Assembly (NCBI GenBank): GCA_011046175.1
Contig: DSBB01000203.1
Span: 1-14,225 of the forward strand
Reading direction: 5' to 3'
Length of the DNA stretch: 14,225 bases
DNA from: Candidatus Hydrogenedentota bacterium
GTDB lineage: Bacteria > Hydrogenedentota > Hydrogenedentia > Hydrogenedentales > CAITNO01
Below are positions 1 to 8,014 of this stretch, piece by piece. The position numbers and the translations under genes were made by a program. How positions within the stretch are numbered: position 1 is the first letter of the stretch; each line of letters begins with the position of its first letter. The notes beneath the pieces are model-generated. The model searched no databases and was not told where the DNA came from. It worked only from the letters and a program-made list of their open reading frames with translations.

Positions 1-609
1 TATGAGGATAACGTGGAAGTGCTGGTGTACCCGCGGATACGATCGGCGCGGTTGAACGCGCTTGAAAAGGCCTCGATGAACCAGTTCGTGCCGTCCCGCG
101 TTCAGGGTGAAGGCGATGAATATTTCGCGCTGCGCGAATATGTCCGGGGCGATGATTTGCGGCTGGTGGTATGGCGGGTGAGCGCACGGCTGGGCGTTTG
201 GATGGTGCGCGAAATGGGCGTGGGCAATTCGCGGATAATCACCTTTGTGTTGGATACGCGCCGCGTGGCCGCCCCCGATTTCGACGAACAGTTCGAAGAG
301 GCCGTCGAAATCGCCGCGTCATTGATGATTACGCTGTTGAACCGGCAGTATCATGTGGGACTTTTCGCGCCCGACGCGGAAGTTCCCACCGGCCGCGGGC
401 CGGGACAGGAACGCCGCATTCTGGATTGCCTGGCGCGCATTATGCCTGTGGACGCCGCCGCACATTCGGATTTCGAGGCGCGGGCGCGGCGCAAGGCGGG
501 CGAACAATCGCGGCTGGTGTGCCTATCCGCGAATCCGGCGCGGTGGGGCGAGGGCAATTGGCTGGACGGTATTCCCGCCGTAGACCCGGGAGCGGTGGTA
601 TATGGATAA
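1..609 (+). CDS. DUF58 domain protein, 5'-truncated by the window edge
   Basis: The reading frame is open from base 1 (YEDNVEVLVYP...), so the gene starts left of the window; the GTG at 13 is only an internal codon. The visible part is the conserved C-terminal DUF58 core: a GEGDEYFALREY stretch, then VRGDDLR and WRVSAR, followed by a strand ending in LDTR that resembles a von Willebrand A-like domain. Any N-terminal membrane hairpin would lie outside the window. DUF58 proteins are usually encoded with a MoxR AAA+ ATPase and a transglutaminase-like membrane protein; their biochemical role is not firmly known, with proposals around envelope protein assembly or stress. The stop codon overlaps the start of the next gene by eight bases, which indicates translational coupling in one operon. 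Family assignment is confident; a specific function is not. Confidence 0.9.
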   Translation, partial: YEDNVEVLVYPRIRSARLNALEKASMNQFVPSRVQGEGDEYFALREYVRGDDLRLVVWRVSARLGVWMVREMGVGNSRIITFVLDTRRVAAPDFDEQFEEAVEIAASLMITLLNRQYHVGLFAPDAEVPTGRGPGQERRILDCLARIMPVDAAAHSDFEARARRKAGEQSRLVCLSANPARWGEGNWLDGIPAVDPGAVVYG

Positions 610-2821
610 CCGGCTTTCCCTGGTAGTGCGTTTATCCACGGCGCTTCTGGTCTTTTCCGGTTACCTTGCGCTGGCGTCCGTTCTCCAATATGGGCCGGGA
701 TTTCTGCTGCTGCCCCTGATTGCGCTGCCGTTGTCGCCGATATGCGGCCGGCTTGAAGAGCGCGCCTATGCATGGCGCGTGATGCGGCGCGTGGCGGCCA
801 TTGTTTACATGTGCTTCATTCCCTTCAGCCTTTCCGTGCTCGGGTTGATGGACGCCGTCGTCGCGCTGGTGATTTTCATACAAGTCTATCTGCTGCTTGG
901 CCAAAAAAGCGAGCGCGTCTATTACGAAATATATTTGATGTCGTTTTTCCTTTTGCTTGCGGCGGTGGTGCAATCGCCGGAACCGCTTATCGCCATTGCG
1001 CTGCTGCTCTTTGGCGTAAGCGCCGTATGGGCTTTCACTTCGTTGCGCCTGTACAGCGAGACCCGTCGCAATCCCGCAAAAGGACTGCCGGAAGTGCGCC
1101 CGTTGCGCGCGGCGGGCGCGGCCTTTCGCCCCGGAAACGTGTTTGATCGCGGACTTGTCTTATCCCTGTCGGCGCTGTCCCTGCTGACGATTGCGCTGAC
1201 CGTGGTGGTGTTCTTGTTTACGCCGCGGGTGGAGGCCGGCTGGCTGGGGCGCCGTGACGCGCGTCAGGCGGTAACAGGGCTTTCGGAGACGGTCCGGCTC
1301 ACGGGCGGCGCAAGCATCACGGAAGATCAGACCGTGGTCATGCATGTTCGCTTTCCCGAAGAGCCGGACGGCGTGTTCCTTCCCGGTGGCGCTTTATATT
1401 GGCGTGTAACGACGCTTTCCCGGTTTTCCGGCGACGAGTGGTCGCGTCGCGGGTTGAATCATCATTATGAGCCGGGAGTTGACAGGATTTTCGGCCGTTC
1501 CTCGCGAATGAATATGCATACGGACGGCCTGGAGGAAGGTCGCCGCCGCCGGGAAAACTCGCGGGTGGTTCAGCAGGTCATTTACATGGATGAGGTTCCA
1601 CAACAAGGTGTGCCGGTTCTTGATTTGCCCCAGGGGGTGCGCATCTTGGGCGATCCCTCGAACATGCAGGTGTCTTGGGACGGAAACGGCGATTTTACAA
1701 TACAACTGCAAACGCGCGGCTCGCGCAGGCTCCAATACGAGGCCTATTCGGAAATTGTGGAGAGGGAACCGGCGGCGCTGCGCCGCGCGCCGTTCGATTA
1801 CGAGTTTATGGACGCGCGGGATTACAGCCTGCTTACGTACCAGGAATTGCTGCCCGAAACACGGCGGCTTGCACGCGACCTGACGGCGGCTTATCCGGCG
1901 GCTTACGACAAGATAACGGCGTTAAATGACTATCTGGGTGGCGAGATGTTCGCCTACACGCTGGATGTGCCGCCGCTGCCGGCGCAAAACGGAATGGACG
2001 CTTTCATTAACGAGATTCGGCGCGGCCACTGCGAACTCTTTGCGTCGGCATTGGCGCTGATGACGCGGAGCCTCGGCATTCCGGCGCGTGTGGTCAGCGG
2101 ATACCGCGGCGGCGAATACATCCCGGACGACCAAGCGTATCTTGTGCGCGCCAGCATGTCGCATCTGTGGGTCGAGGCGTTGTTTCCCGGCCAAGGATGG
2201 GTCCGTTTTGACCCGTCACCGCGGTCGGAGGCGGCCCCGACCGGGCTGCAGCAGATGCAAATGGCGTGGTCGCTTTATCTGTTGCGCGCCAAAATGTTCT
2301 GGTTCCAGCAGGTAGTCGGCTTCCAGGGGCGAATCAGGCTCGATCAACTCGGCTGGCCCTGGCAACGCAAACTGCGGGCATCGCCCGCAGCGCGCCCGCA
2401 ACGCGACGCGACCCAAACGGAGGATGAATCCTATCAGCCCCGCAATTATGAGGCGTTGTTGCGTCATCCGGCGTTGCGCGTTGCGGCCATAGCGGCCTGC
2501 TTGGCGGGCGCCATATTCCTCTGGCGACGATGGCATAAACGAGCGTCCGAGGCTGTCAAACTCAACCGGGACCAAAAGCGGATGAGGCGCTTGTACATGC
2601 GCTTTTTGCGGGCGGCGTCCGCCTTGGGCATTGACTGTGTAAACAAAACCTCCGGTGAAATCCGGCGGGAGCTGTTGCGGCGCGGTCTTTCCGAAACAAC
2701 ATCGCTGGAGGAATTCATCCTTTCTTACAATAGCGTGCGTTTCGGCGGGCGTCCGTTAACGCGCGAACAACAAACCGCATTTAAGCGGCAGCTGCGGCGG
2801 CTTCGTTCCCGCACACTGTAA
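602..2821 (+). CDS. TgpA-like membrane transglutaminase (DUF3488 + transglutaminase core + DUF4129-like)
   Basis: A 739-residue polytopic protein. The N-terminal ~150 residues hold several hydrophobic helices, with one more near residues 180-205 (DUF3488-like). A soluble domain follows, and the transglutaminase-like core lies around residues 440-545. Its Cys-His-Asp triad is visible: C477 in RRGHCELFA, H521 in MSHLWVEA and D537 in VRFDPSP. A last membrane helix lies near 623-643, followed by a ~90-residue DUF4129-like basic tail. The order matches TgpA-type proteins, where the core faces the periplasm. The substrate is unknown; the family is named after Pseudomonas aeruginosa TgpA. The ATG at 602 lies inside the end of the DUF58 gene with GGGAG (588-592) nine bases upstream, so the two are probably co-translated. 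An intact triad suggests an active enzyme. Confidence 0.92.
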   Translation: MDNRLSLVVRLSTALLVFSGYLALASVLQYGPGFLLLPLIALPLSPICGRLEERAYAWRVMRRVAAIVYMCFIPFSLSVLGLMDAVVALVIFIQVYLLLGQKSERVYYEIYLMSFFLLLAAVVQSPEPLIAIALLLFGVSAVWAFTSLRLYSETRRNPAKGLPEVRPLRAAGAAFRPGNVFDRGLVLSLSALSLLTIALTVVVFLFTPRVEAGWLGRRDARQAVTGLSETVRLTGGASITEDQTVVMHVRFPEEPDGVFLPGGALYWRVTTLSRFSGDEWSRRGLNHHYEPGVDRIFGRSSRMNMHTDGLEEGRRRRENSRVVQQVIYMDEVPQQGVPVLDLPQGVRILGDPSNMQVSWDGNGDFTIQLQTRGSRRLQYEAYSEIVEREPAALRRAPFDYEFMDARDYSLLTYQELLPETRRLARDLTAAYPAAYDKITALNDYLGGEMFAYTLDVPPLPAQNGMDAFINEIRRGHCELFASALALMTRSLGIPARVVSGYRGGEYIPDDQAYLVRASMSHLWVEALFPGQGWVRFDPSPRSEAAPTGLQQMQMAWSLYLLRAKMFWFQQVVGFQGRIRLDQLGWPWQRKLRASPAARPQRDATQTEDESYQPRNYEALLRHPALRVAAIAACLAGAIFLWRRWHKRASEAVKLNRDQKRMRRLYMRFLRAASALGIDCVNKTSGEIRRELLRRGLSETTSLEEFILSYNSVRFGGRPLTREQQTAFKRQLRRLRSRTL

Positions 2822-3078
2822 CGGGCGTTGCGCGGCAAACCTGCCGATTCGTTCCCGTCGTTTTGCGCTGGATTTTACTCAGGATGGTGATATACACTTA
2901 TGGTCATTATGGCGCCTGTCAGGCGGCGGCAGAAATCCGGTTGGGTGGCATGACCGGGGTAACCGGCTGATCTGTTGCGCTTATCCGACGACGTGATAGA
3001 TTCGGAAACGGAAGCCCGCCTGCAAGGACCGTTGCATCGTTTCGTTTATTCCAAGCACTGTCTTTGGGAGTAGTGTAA
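2822..3078. other. Intergenic gap with two short dyads
   Basis: This 257-base gap separates the DUF58/transglutaminase pair from the ligase-dxs pair. It has no supported gene. Twelve bases after the upstream stop there is a small hairpin, CGGCA/TGCCG with loop AACC (2833-2846), but no T-run follows directly, so it is at best a weak terminator. A second dyad, CGCCTG-T-CAGGCG, lies at 2913-2925 and could be an operator. I could not find a convincing -35/-10 pair; TTGCGC (2975) with TAGATT (2997) is possible but weak. The next gene's ribosome binding site GGGAG (3066-3070) sits eight bases before its ATG. Confidence 0.4.
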
Positions 3079-4623
3079 ATGAGTTTGAATCTTGCTGATG
3101 CGCTTGAAATTGCCGCCGAGAAGCGGCCTGACTCGGAGGCGCTTGTCTTCGATGATACGCGCATGACCTTTGCGCAAGTTGCCAAAGCGGCGCGGCGTCT
3201 TGCCGCCGCATTGCATGAACGCGGCGTCGGGCCGGGCGATAAAGTGGCCTTTCTCATTCCGAACACCCCGCATTTCCCCATAATTCTGTACGGCGTCCTG
3301 TATACGGGCGCCACCGCGGTTCCCATGAACGTGCTGCTGCAATGGCGTGAAATATCGTATCAGTTGGAGGAAGCGGACGTAACAACGCTGTTCGCGTTCG
3401 GACCCCTTCAAGAACAGGCCGTCCGCGCGTTTCAGGCGTCCCCGAAATGTCGCCGGCTTTTCGTGGTCGAGCCCGGCACAACGCCTTCATCCCCCGAAAC
3501 AGGGGAATCCTTTCTAAAAATGATGGCGTCCGGCAGCCCCGACTTCGAGCCGTATCGCACCAATCCGGACGACACCGCGGAGATTTTGTTTACGTCCGCG
3601 TACGGCGGCAAACCGTTGGGCACCGAACTGACCCACTTCAATTTGTTTCAAAACGCGCTTATTTCCCAGGCGTTTGTGCAGCAATTCACGTCGGAAGACG
3701 TGTGCCTCTGTGCGTTGCCGCTGTTCCATTCGTTCGGGCAGACGGCCATGCTGAACGCGCCGCTGCTGGGCACAAGCAAAGTGATTCTCATGCCGCGTTT
3801 TGAGACGCACAAGGTGTTTGAGATTATTGCGCGCGAGCGGGTCACCCTTTTCGGCGTTGTGCCGAGCATGGCGCATTTCATGATTCATTACAAGCCGTCC
3901 GAACATTTCGACCTCTCTTCGATACGGGCGTTGGACGTGGGCGGTTCGGCCCTTCCCCTTGAAACGCATGAGGCGTTCCTCGAACGCTTCAATATCCCGC
4001 TGCTGCAGGGCTACGGATTGACCGAAACAAGCCCTGTGGTGGCGTACAATGTGGATGAAGCGACCAATCGCCCCGGTTCGGTGGGCAAACCCATTTTCCA
4101 TTGTCAGGTGCGCATACGGCGCGCGGATGATTCATTTGCCGCTCCGGGCGAGGCGGGGGAAATTGTTGTGCGCGGCCATAACGTCATGAAGGGCTATTAC
4201 AAAAAACCGGCGGAAACCGCCGACGCGCTGCGGGACGGCTGGATGCATACGGGCGATTTGGGTTACTTGGACGAAGACGGCTACCTCTATCTTACGGGCT
4301 TGAAAAAGGACCTGATTATTCGCGCCGGCATGAACATTTATCCCCGTGAAATCGAGGAAATTCTGCTGCTGCATCCCGATGTTGAAGAAGCGGCGGTGAT
4401 CGGCGTTCCCGAACATGTTCGCGGCGAGGAGGTGTGCGCCGTGCTCGTTTCATCGTCCCAAACGCCCCCTGATGAAAAGGCGTTGCGCGCCCACTGCTTT
4501 GAATACCTGGCGCAGTTCAAGTGTCCGCGCAAATTTGAGTTCATCCATGCGCTGCCCCGCACAAATTCAGGTACAATAGATAAGAGCGCGCTGCGCAGAC
4601 AATTCTCACGCCGACATACGTAA
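3079..4623 (+). CDS. AMP-forming acyl-CoA-synthetase-like protein with altered adenylation motifs
   Basis: This 514-residue protein has the full length and order of the ANL superfamily (acyl-CoA synthetases, adenylation domains). Several core motifs are intact: GYGLTETSPV at 311-320, the HTGD motif ending in D393, and AGMNIYPREIEEI in the C-terminal subdomain. The substrate-pocket region (LPLFHSFGQT) resembles long- and medium-chain fatty acyl-CoA ligases. Three key sites deviate. The P-loop normally reads like SGTTGKPKG but here is SAYGGKPLG (173-181). The hinge-region Arg of the usual (G/D)RKKD is Leu408. The catalytic A10 lysine, usually in a PRTxxGK context, is Thr499 (PRTNSGT). The protein may therefore be unable to adenylate, may use a changed chemistry, or may act as a binding protein. 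The gene ends just before dxs and is probably co-transcribed with it. Fold assignment is firm; substrate and activity are open. Confidence 0.85.
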   Translation: MSLNLADALEIAAEKRPDSEALVFDDTRMTFAQVAKAARRLAAALHERGVGPGDKVAFLIPNTPHFPIILYGVLYTGATAVPMNVLLQWREISYQLEEADVTTLFAFGPLQEQAVRAFQASPKCRRLFVVEPGTTPSSPETGESFLKMMASGSPDFEPYRTNPDDTAEILFTSAYGGKPLGTELTHFNLFQNALISQAFVQQFTSEDVCLCALPLFHSFGQTAMLNAPLLGTSKVILMPRFETHKVFEIIARERVTLFGVVPSMAHFMIHYKPSEHFDLSSIRALDVGGSALPLETHEAFLERFNIPLLQGYGLTETSPVVAYNVDEATNRPGSVGKPIFHCQVRIRRADDSFAAPGEAGEIVVRGHNVMKGYYKKPAETADALRDGWMHTGDLGYLDEDGYLYLTGLKKDLIIRAGMNIYPREIEEILLLHPDVEEAAVIGVPEHVRGEEVCAVLVSSSQTPPDEKALRAHCFEYLAQFKCPRKFEFIHALPRTNSGTIDKSALRRQFSRRHT

Positions 4624-4633
4624 CGGATGGCAC

Positions 4634-4640
4634 AAGAAGG
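4634..4640 (+). promoter_or_regulatory. Ribosome binding site deciding the dxs start
   Basis: AAGAAGG lies four bases before the ATG at 4645. The in-frame ATG at 4627 has no comparable purine-rich site before it, only the end of the preceding gene. Dxs proteins typically begin with a short LLDxIxSPxDL-type stretch, which the 4645 start gives almost at once. The spacing is on the short side, so 4627 stays possible. Confidence 0.5.
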
Positions 4641-4644
4641 CATC

Positions 4645-6552
4645 ATGACGACATTGCTGGATTCCATAAAAAGTCCCGAAGATATCAAGGCCTTTTCAAT
4701 GGAGCAGCTCGAGGCGCTTGTCCTCGAGTTGCGCGGGCGTATCATCGAAACCGTCACGCGCAACGGCGGCCATCTGTCTTCTCCGTTGGGAGTGATTGAA
4801 TTGACGGTGGCGCTGCATCGCGTTTTCGATGTTCCCAAAGACAAATTGATCTGGGATGTGGGACATCAGTGTTACGCTCACAAGCTGCTGACGGGACGGG
4901 CCGACAGATTTGACTCGTTGCGCAAGAAAGACGGGATCAGCGGCTATCCCAAGATGTCCGAGAGTGTTTATGACTGCTTTGGCACAGGCCACAGTTCCAC
5001 CTCGATATCGGCGGCGGTCGGCATGGCAATCGCCCGCGACAGGCTGGGATTCTCCCATCACGTGGTGAGTCTGATTGGCGATGGCGCCATGACCGGGGGC
5101 ATGGCCTTCGAGGCGTTGAACCACGCCGGGCATCTTGGCTTGAACATGCTGGTCATTTTGAATGACAACGAAATGTCCATCTCCCGCAATGTGGGCGCGC
5201 TGGCGCGATATTTCAACCGCTTGATTACGGCAAAGCCGTACAAACGCGCCAAACAGGATGTGGGCAGTTACGTGAAGACGCTTGTCGGGAACCGCATGAC
5301 CCGCGCCATTCAGGATATCGAGAAATCCGTCAAGGGCTTCATTACCAAGGGCGGCTTGTTCCAGGAACTGGGCTTTAACTACATTGGCCCCGTGGACGGC
5401 CATGACCTGCCGCTGCTTATCGAAGTATTGTCCCGGGTGAAAGAGATGCAAGGCCCCATTTTTCTTCACTGCACCACCGAGAAGGGCAAGGGACTCAAGG
5501 CGGCGGAGGAGGACCCGCAGGCGTATCACGGCGTCAAGGCGCTTCCGGCCAAAGGCGACGCGGGCGAAGGCGATCCCGTGCCCGCGAAGGTGGAGCCGCC
5601 GCCGCTGCGGTCCGCAACTTTCACCGAGGCGTTCGCCGAGGCGCTTGTGGCGCATGGCCGGAAAGACTCCCGCATCATCGCCATTACCGCGGCCATGCCC
5701 ACGGGCACGGGCTTGACCTGCTTCGAGCGCGAATTTCCCGACCGCTTTTTTGACGTCGGCATCTGCGAGCAACATGCCGTCACCCTTGCTGCGGGGCTTG
5801 CCGCCGAAGGGCTGAAGCCGGTCGTCGCCATTTACTCCACATTCCTGCAACGCGGCTATGATCAGATTGTCCATGACGTGTGTCTGCAGGGACTGCCGGT
5901 CGTGTTTGCCATTGACAGGGCCGGCATGGTTGGTGAAGACAGCCCCACGCAAAACGGCGCCTTTGATCTCTCGTTCCTGCGCGCCACACCCAACCTGCGG
6001 CTGCTGGCGCCGCGAGATGACATTGACACGGCGCTCATGCTCGAGTGGGCCTTGTCGCTGCGGGAGCCGGTCGCGCTGCGTTATGCGCGCGACGCCGCAA
6101 CCACCATCGGAAGCGCTGCCATCCGCGATGTTGCGCATGCGGAAACATTGCGCGAGGGCGACGACCTCGTCTTTCTTACGGTGGGCCCCTGCGCGGCGGC
6201 GGCGCTTGCGGCGGCGGAGCGGCTTGCCTGCGAAGGAACGGCGGCGGCGGTGGTGGACGCGCGTTCCGTCAAGCCCCTTGACACGGCCATGCTGGACGCC
6301 CTGCGACATAAACCAATCATTACCGTCGAGGAAAACGCCCTCGCCGGCGGTTTTGGAAGCGCGGCGCTTGAATATTTTGAACAGTCGGAGCAAACGCCGG
6401 GGCCGGTCTTGTGCCGCATGGGATTTGACGATGTTTTCTATGAACACGCCACCCGACGGGAACAGCTTGCCATGTGCAATCTCGACGCCGACGGGCTGTA
6501 TGACTGTGCGAAGCACATGCTTGCGCGCCTGCAGGAGACCTATACCAAATAG
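4645..6552 (+). CDS. dxs: 1-deoxy-D-xylulose-5-phosphate synthase
   Basis: Dxs condenses pyruvate and glyceraldehyde 3-phosphate, using thiamine diphosphate and Mg2+, to make DXP, the first step of the MEP isoprenoid pathway (also a precursor of thiamine and pyridoxal); it is cytosolic. At 635 residues it fits the family. H43 sits in GGHLSSPLGV. The ThDP/Mg2+ motif runs from GDG (145-147) to NDNEMSIS (N173-N175). The central pyrimidine-binding domain carries the catalytic Glu375 in DVGICEQHA, and a C-terminal transketolase-like domain follows. The segment usually GADGPTHxGAFD reads GEDSPTQNGAFD (D432 kept), so the normally conserved His (H431 in E. coli numbering, from memory) is Gln436. Everything else looks intact and an active enzyme is likely. 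The start at 4645 is chosen for its ribosome binding site; 4627 would add six residues. The gene follows the ligase-like gene by 21 bases. Confidence 0.96.
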   Translation: MTTLLDSIKSPEDIKAFSMEQLEALVLELRGRIIETVTRNGGHLSSPLGVIELTVALHRVFDVPKDKLIWDVGHQCYAHKLLTGRADRFDSLRKKDGISGYPKMSESVYDCFGTGHSSTSISAAVGMAIARDRLGFSHHVVSLIGDGAMTGGMAFEALNHAGHLGLNMLVILNDNEMSISRNVGALARYFNRLITAKPYKRAKQDVGSYVKTLVGNRMTRAIQDIEKSVKGFITKGGLFQELGFNYIGPVDGHDLPLLIEVLSRVKEMQGPIFLHCTTEKGKGLKAAEEDPQAYHGVKALPAKGDAGEGDPVPAKVEPPPLRSATFTEAFAEALVAHGRKDSRIIAITAAMPTGTGLTCFEREFPDRFFDVGICEQHAVTLAAGLAAEGLKPVVAIYSTFLQRGYDQIVHDVCLQGLPVVFAIDRAGMVGEDSPTQNGAFDLSFLRATPNLRLLAPRDDIDTALMLEWALSLREPVALRYARDAATTIGSAAIRDVAHAETLREGDDLVFLTVGPCAAAALAAAERLACEGTAAAVVDARSVKPLDTAMLDALRHKPIITVEENALAGGFGSAALEYFEQSEQTPGPVLCRMGFDDVFYEHATRREQLAMCNLDADGLYDCAKHMLARLQETYTK

Positions 6553-6605
6553 GCGCGCCAACGAAGTTGTTTTTCTCGGAAATTCGACAACGAATGAACT
6601 ACAAC

Positions 6606-6629
6606 GGCGCGGGGATGAATTGCGCCCCT
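6606..6629. repeat. REP-like imperfect palindrome in the dxs-AKR gap
   Basis: In the 119-base gap between dxs and the aldo/keto reductase gene there is a GC-rich imperfect inverted repeat: GGCGC (6606-6610) can pair with GCGCC (6622-6626), and GGGG (6611-6614) could alternatively pair with CCCC (6625-6628). On the minus strand it reads GTAGGGGCGCAATTCATCCC, the style of short dispersed intergenic palindromes I recall from many environmental genomes. A similarly built GC-rich hairpin lies at 14147-14173. It could also act as a weak transcription-attenuating hairpin. The call rests on shape only, because copy number cannot be seen here. Confidence 0.35.
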
Positions 6630-6671
6630 ACATAATGTCCCTTTGCGCCCGCACATGAAAGGAACTTTGTT

Positions 6672-7559
6672 ATGACACCTATTTCGCGGCGGAATTTTCT
6701 CGGCTGCGCGGCGGGCGCGGTTGCGGCGACCGCCTTCGCTCCCGGAAGCGTTGCTGCCGTTTCGGCTTTGCCACGGGCAACCGACACGCGCGCTCTGGGC
6801 AGGACGGGGATTCAATGCTCATGGCTGGGCATGGGCACCGGCATACGGGGAAGCGGCCCGGGCATCACCGATTTAACACTGAATCTGTCCGGAAACCAGA
6901 TTGTGGATTTGCTGGAGTATGCTTATGCGCAGGGGATCAGTTATTTTGATTTGGCTGATCGGTATGGCTCGCACAACCATATGCGCCTCGCGTTGCGCCG
7001 TTCCATCCCCCGCGACAAGGTTATGATATTAAGTAAGGTGTGGTCGCGCAAGGCGGAACGGGTCAAGAAAGACCTGGAGCGTTTCAAAGAGGAACTGCAA
7101 ACGGATTATATAGACGTGGCGCTTATGCACTGTGTGCGTCAGGGTGAAGAGGATTGGCCGGAAACGCTCAGACCCGCCATGGACGTGCTTGAAGACGCCA
7201 AGGCAAAAGGGTTCATCCGGGCGCACGGCGTGTCGTGTCATGTGTTGCCCGCGCTGGAACGGGTTCCCGACGAGCCTTGGTGCGATGTGGCGCTGGTTCG
7301 GATTAACCCGTTTAACAGCCACATGGACGGACCCGTGGAAAAAGTCGTGCCCGTCATCCGAAAAATTCACGACGCAGGCAAAGGCGTGCTCGGCATGAAA
7401 ATTCTGGGCGAAGGGGCGCCGGAGGTGGTGGCAAACATGGATGAGTCGCTGACGTTTGCCGGAAGCCTGGGAACGTTGGACGCCATGACCATTGGCTTCA
7501 TGAGCGGGAGGCAGATTGACGAGGTAATGGCGCGTATCAACGCCGCGGCGGAAGTTTGA
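6672..7559 (+). CDS. Tat-exported aldo/keto reductase
   Basis: A 295-residue protein with a twin-arginine signal (SRRNFLG, R6-R7), a hydrophobic stretch and a likely cleavage after AVSA (residue 32). The mature part is an aldo/keto reductase TIM barrel, a family that reduces carbonyls with NAD(P)H. The tetrad is visible: D93 and Y98 in FDLADRYG, K122 in ILSKVW and H153 in LMHC. The length after the signal is about normal, although the C-terminus is short and I see no Cys cluster of the ferredoxin-like kind carried by some related exported reductases. Tat export implies folding with cofactor in the cytoplasm before transport. The ATG at 6672 has AAAGGA (6658-6663) eight bases upstream. The substrate cannot be read from the sequence. 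The gene converges on the receiver-domain gene with a 19-base gap. Confidence 0.9.
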   Translation: MTPISRRNFLGCAAGAVAATAFAPGSVAAVSALPRATDTRALGRTGIQCSWLGMGTGIRGSGPGITDLTLNLSGNQIVDLLEYAYAQGISYFDLADRYGSHNHMRLALRRSIPRDKVMILSKVWSRKAERVKKDLERFKEELQTDYIDVALMHCVRQGEEDWPETLRPAMDVLEDAKAKGFIRAHGVSCHVLPALERVPDEPWCDVALVRINPFNSHMDGPVEKVVPVIRKIHDAGKGVLGMKILGEGAPEVVANMDESLTFAGSLGTLDAMTIGFMSGRQIDEVMARINAAAEV

Positions 7560-7578
7560 AGCCCATCGGCGGTCCCCT

Positions 7579-7986
7579 TCAGCCGTTGAGAATGGTTCGG
7601 ACTTTATCGGCAAGTTCTTGGGGCGTAAACGGCTTGCTGACGAAATGGGGCGCAGATTCGCAAACACCTGCGAGAACGCCTCCGTCATAGCCGGACATAA
7701 ACAGCACGCGCAAATCCGGCAGGTGTTGCCATATCTTTTTTGCCAGACGGTCCCCGTTCATCTCCGGCATGAAAATGTCCGTAATGAGCAGGTGTATCTT
7801 GTCGCCGCACAGGCGCGCGGTAGCCAACGCTTCCCGGGCGCTTTCATAAGGCAGCACGGCATACCCCAGCCGGTTCAACACGCGCGCGGTCGTGTTGAGA
7901 ACGACAGGGTCGTCCTCCACAAGAAGAATGGTTTCATGGGCGGGGCGGGCGCCGCCGGCGTTTTGTCTCTCAGTTTGCGTTTCCAC
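7579..7986 (-). CDS. Stand-alone response-regulator receiver domain
   Basis: This 135-residue protein is almost entirely one CheY-like receiver domain after a ~17-residue polar N-terminal tail. The acidic pocket (E24, D25, D26), the phospho-acceptor D70 in LLITDIFMPEMNG, S98 in VLFMSGY and K118 in VSKPF are all present, so it should accept phosphate from a histidine kinase. There is no output domain. The sequence style (LITDIFMPEMNG, FMSGYD, KPFTPQEL) is like receiver domains attached to hybrid sensor kinases, so it may relay phosphate or act by protein contact. No kinase gene is in the window. The start is GTG, behind a weak CAAGG-type site, and a promoter candidate with an extended -10 lies just upstream. 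The gene follows the GH95-like gene on the same strand after 111 bases. Confidence 0.9.
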   Translation of the reverse strand: METQTERQNAGGARPAHETILLVEDDPVVLNTTARVLNRLGYAVLPYESAREALATARLCGDKIHLLITDIFMPEMNGDRLAKKIWQHLPDLRVLFMSGYDGGVLAGVCESAPHFVSKPFTPQELADKVRTILNG

Positions 7987-8005
7987 GGAAATATACCTTG
8001 GCGCA

Positions 8006-8014
8006 AGTATAGCA
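8006..8014 (-). promoter_or_regulatory. Extended -10 promoter candidate for the receiver-domain gene
   Basis: On the minus strand the sequence reads TGCTATACT: a -10 hexamer TATACT (8011-8006) preceded by TGn, the extended -10 element that can replace a good -35. The -35 region is poor (AGAACA at 17 bases spacing). Transcription would start only about a dozen bases before the GTG start, giving a very short leader. It would give this gene its own promoter apart from the GH95-like gene. Confidence 0.4.

Noticed and set aside
2975..3002. TTGCGC/TAGATT as a promoter for the ligase-dxs pair
   Set aside because: Spacing is 16 and both boxes match poorly, so it is mentioned only as a weak option.
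4696..6561. 621-codon open frame antisense to dxs
   Set aside because: dxs is unmistakable on the plus strand. Long antisense frames arise from GC-rich codon use, and this protein is rich in Arg, His and Gln with no recognisable domain.
7560..7578. Possible bidirectional terminator between the convergent AKR and receiver genes
   Set aside because: The gap is 19 bases, with only a 4-base CGGC/GCCG pairing that runs into coding sequence and no T-runs.
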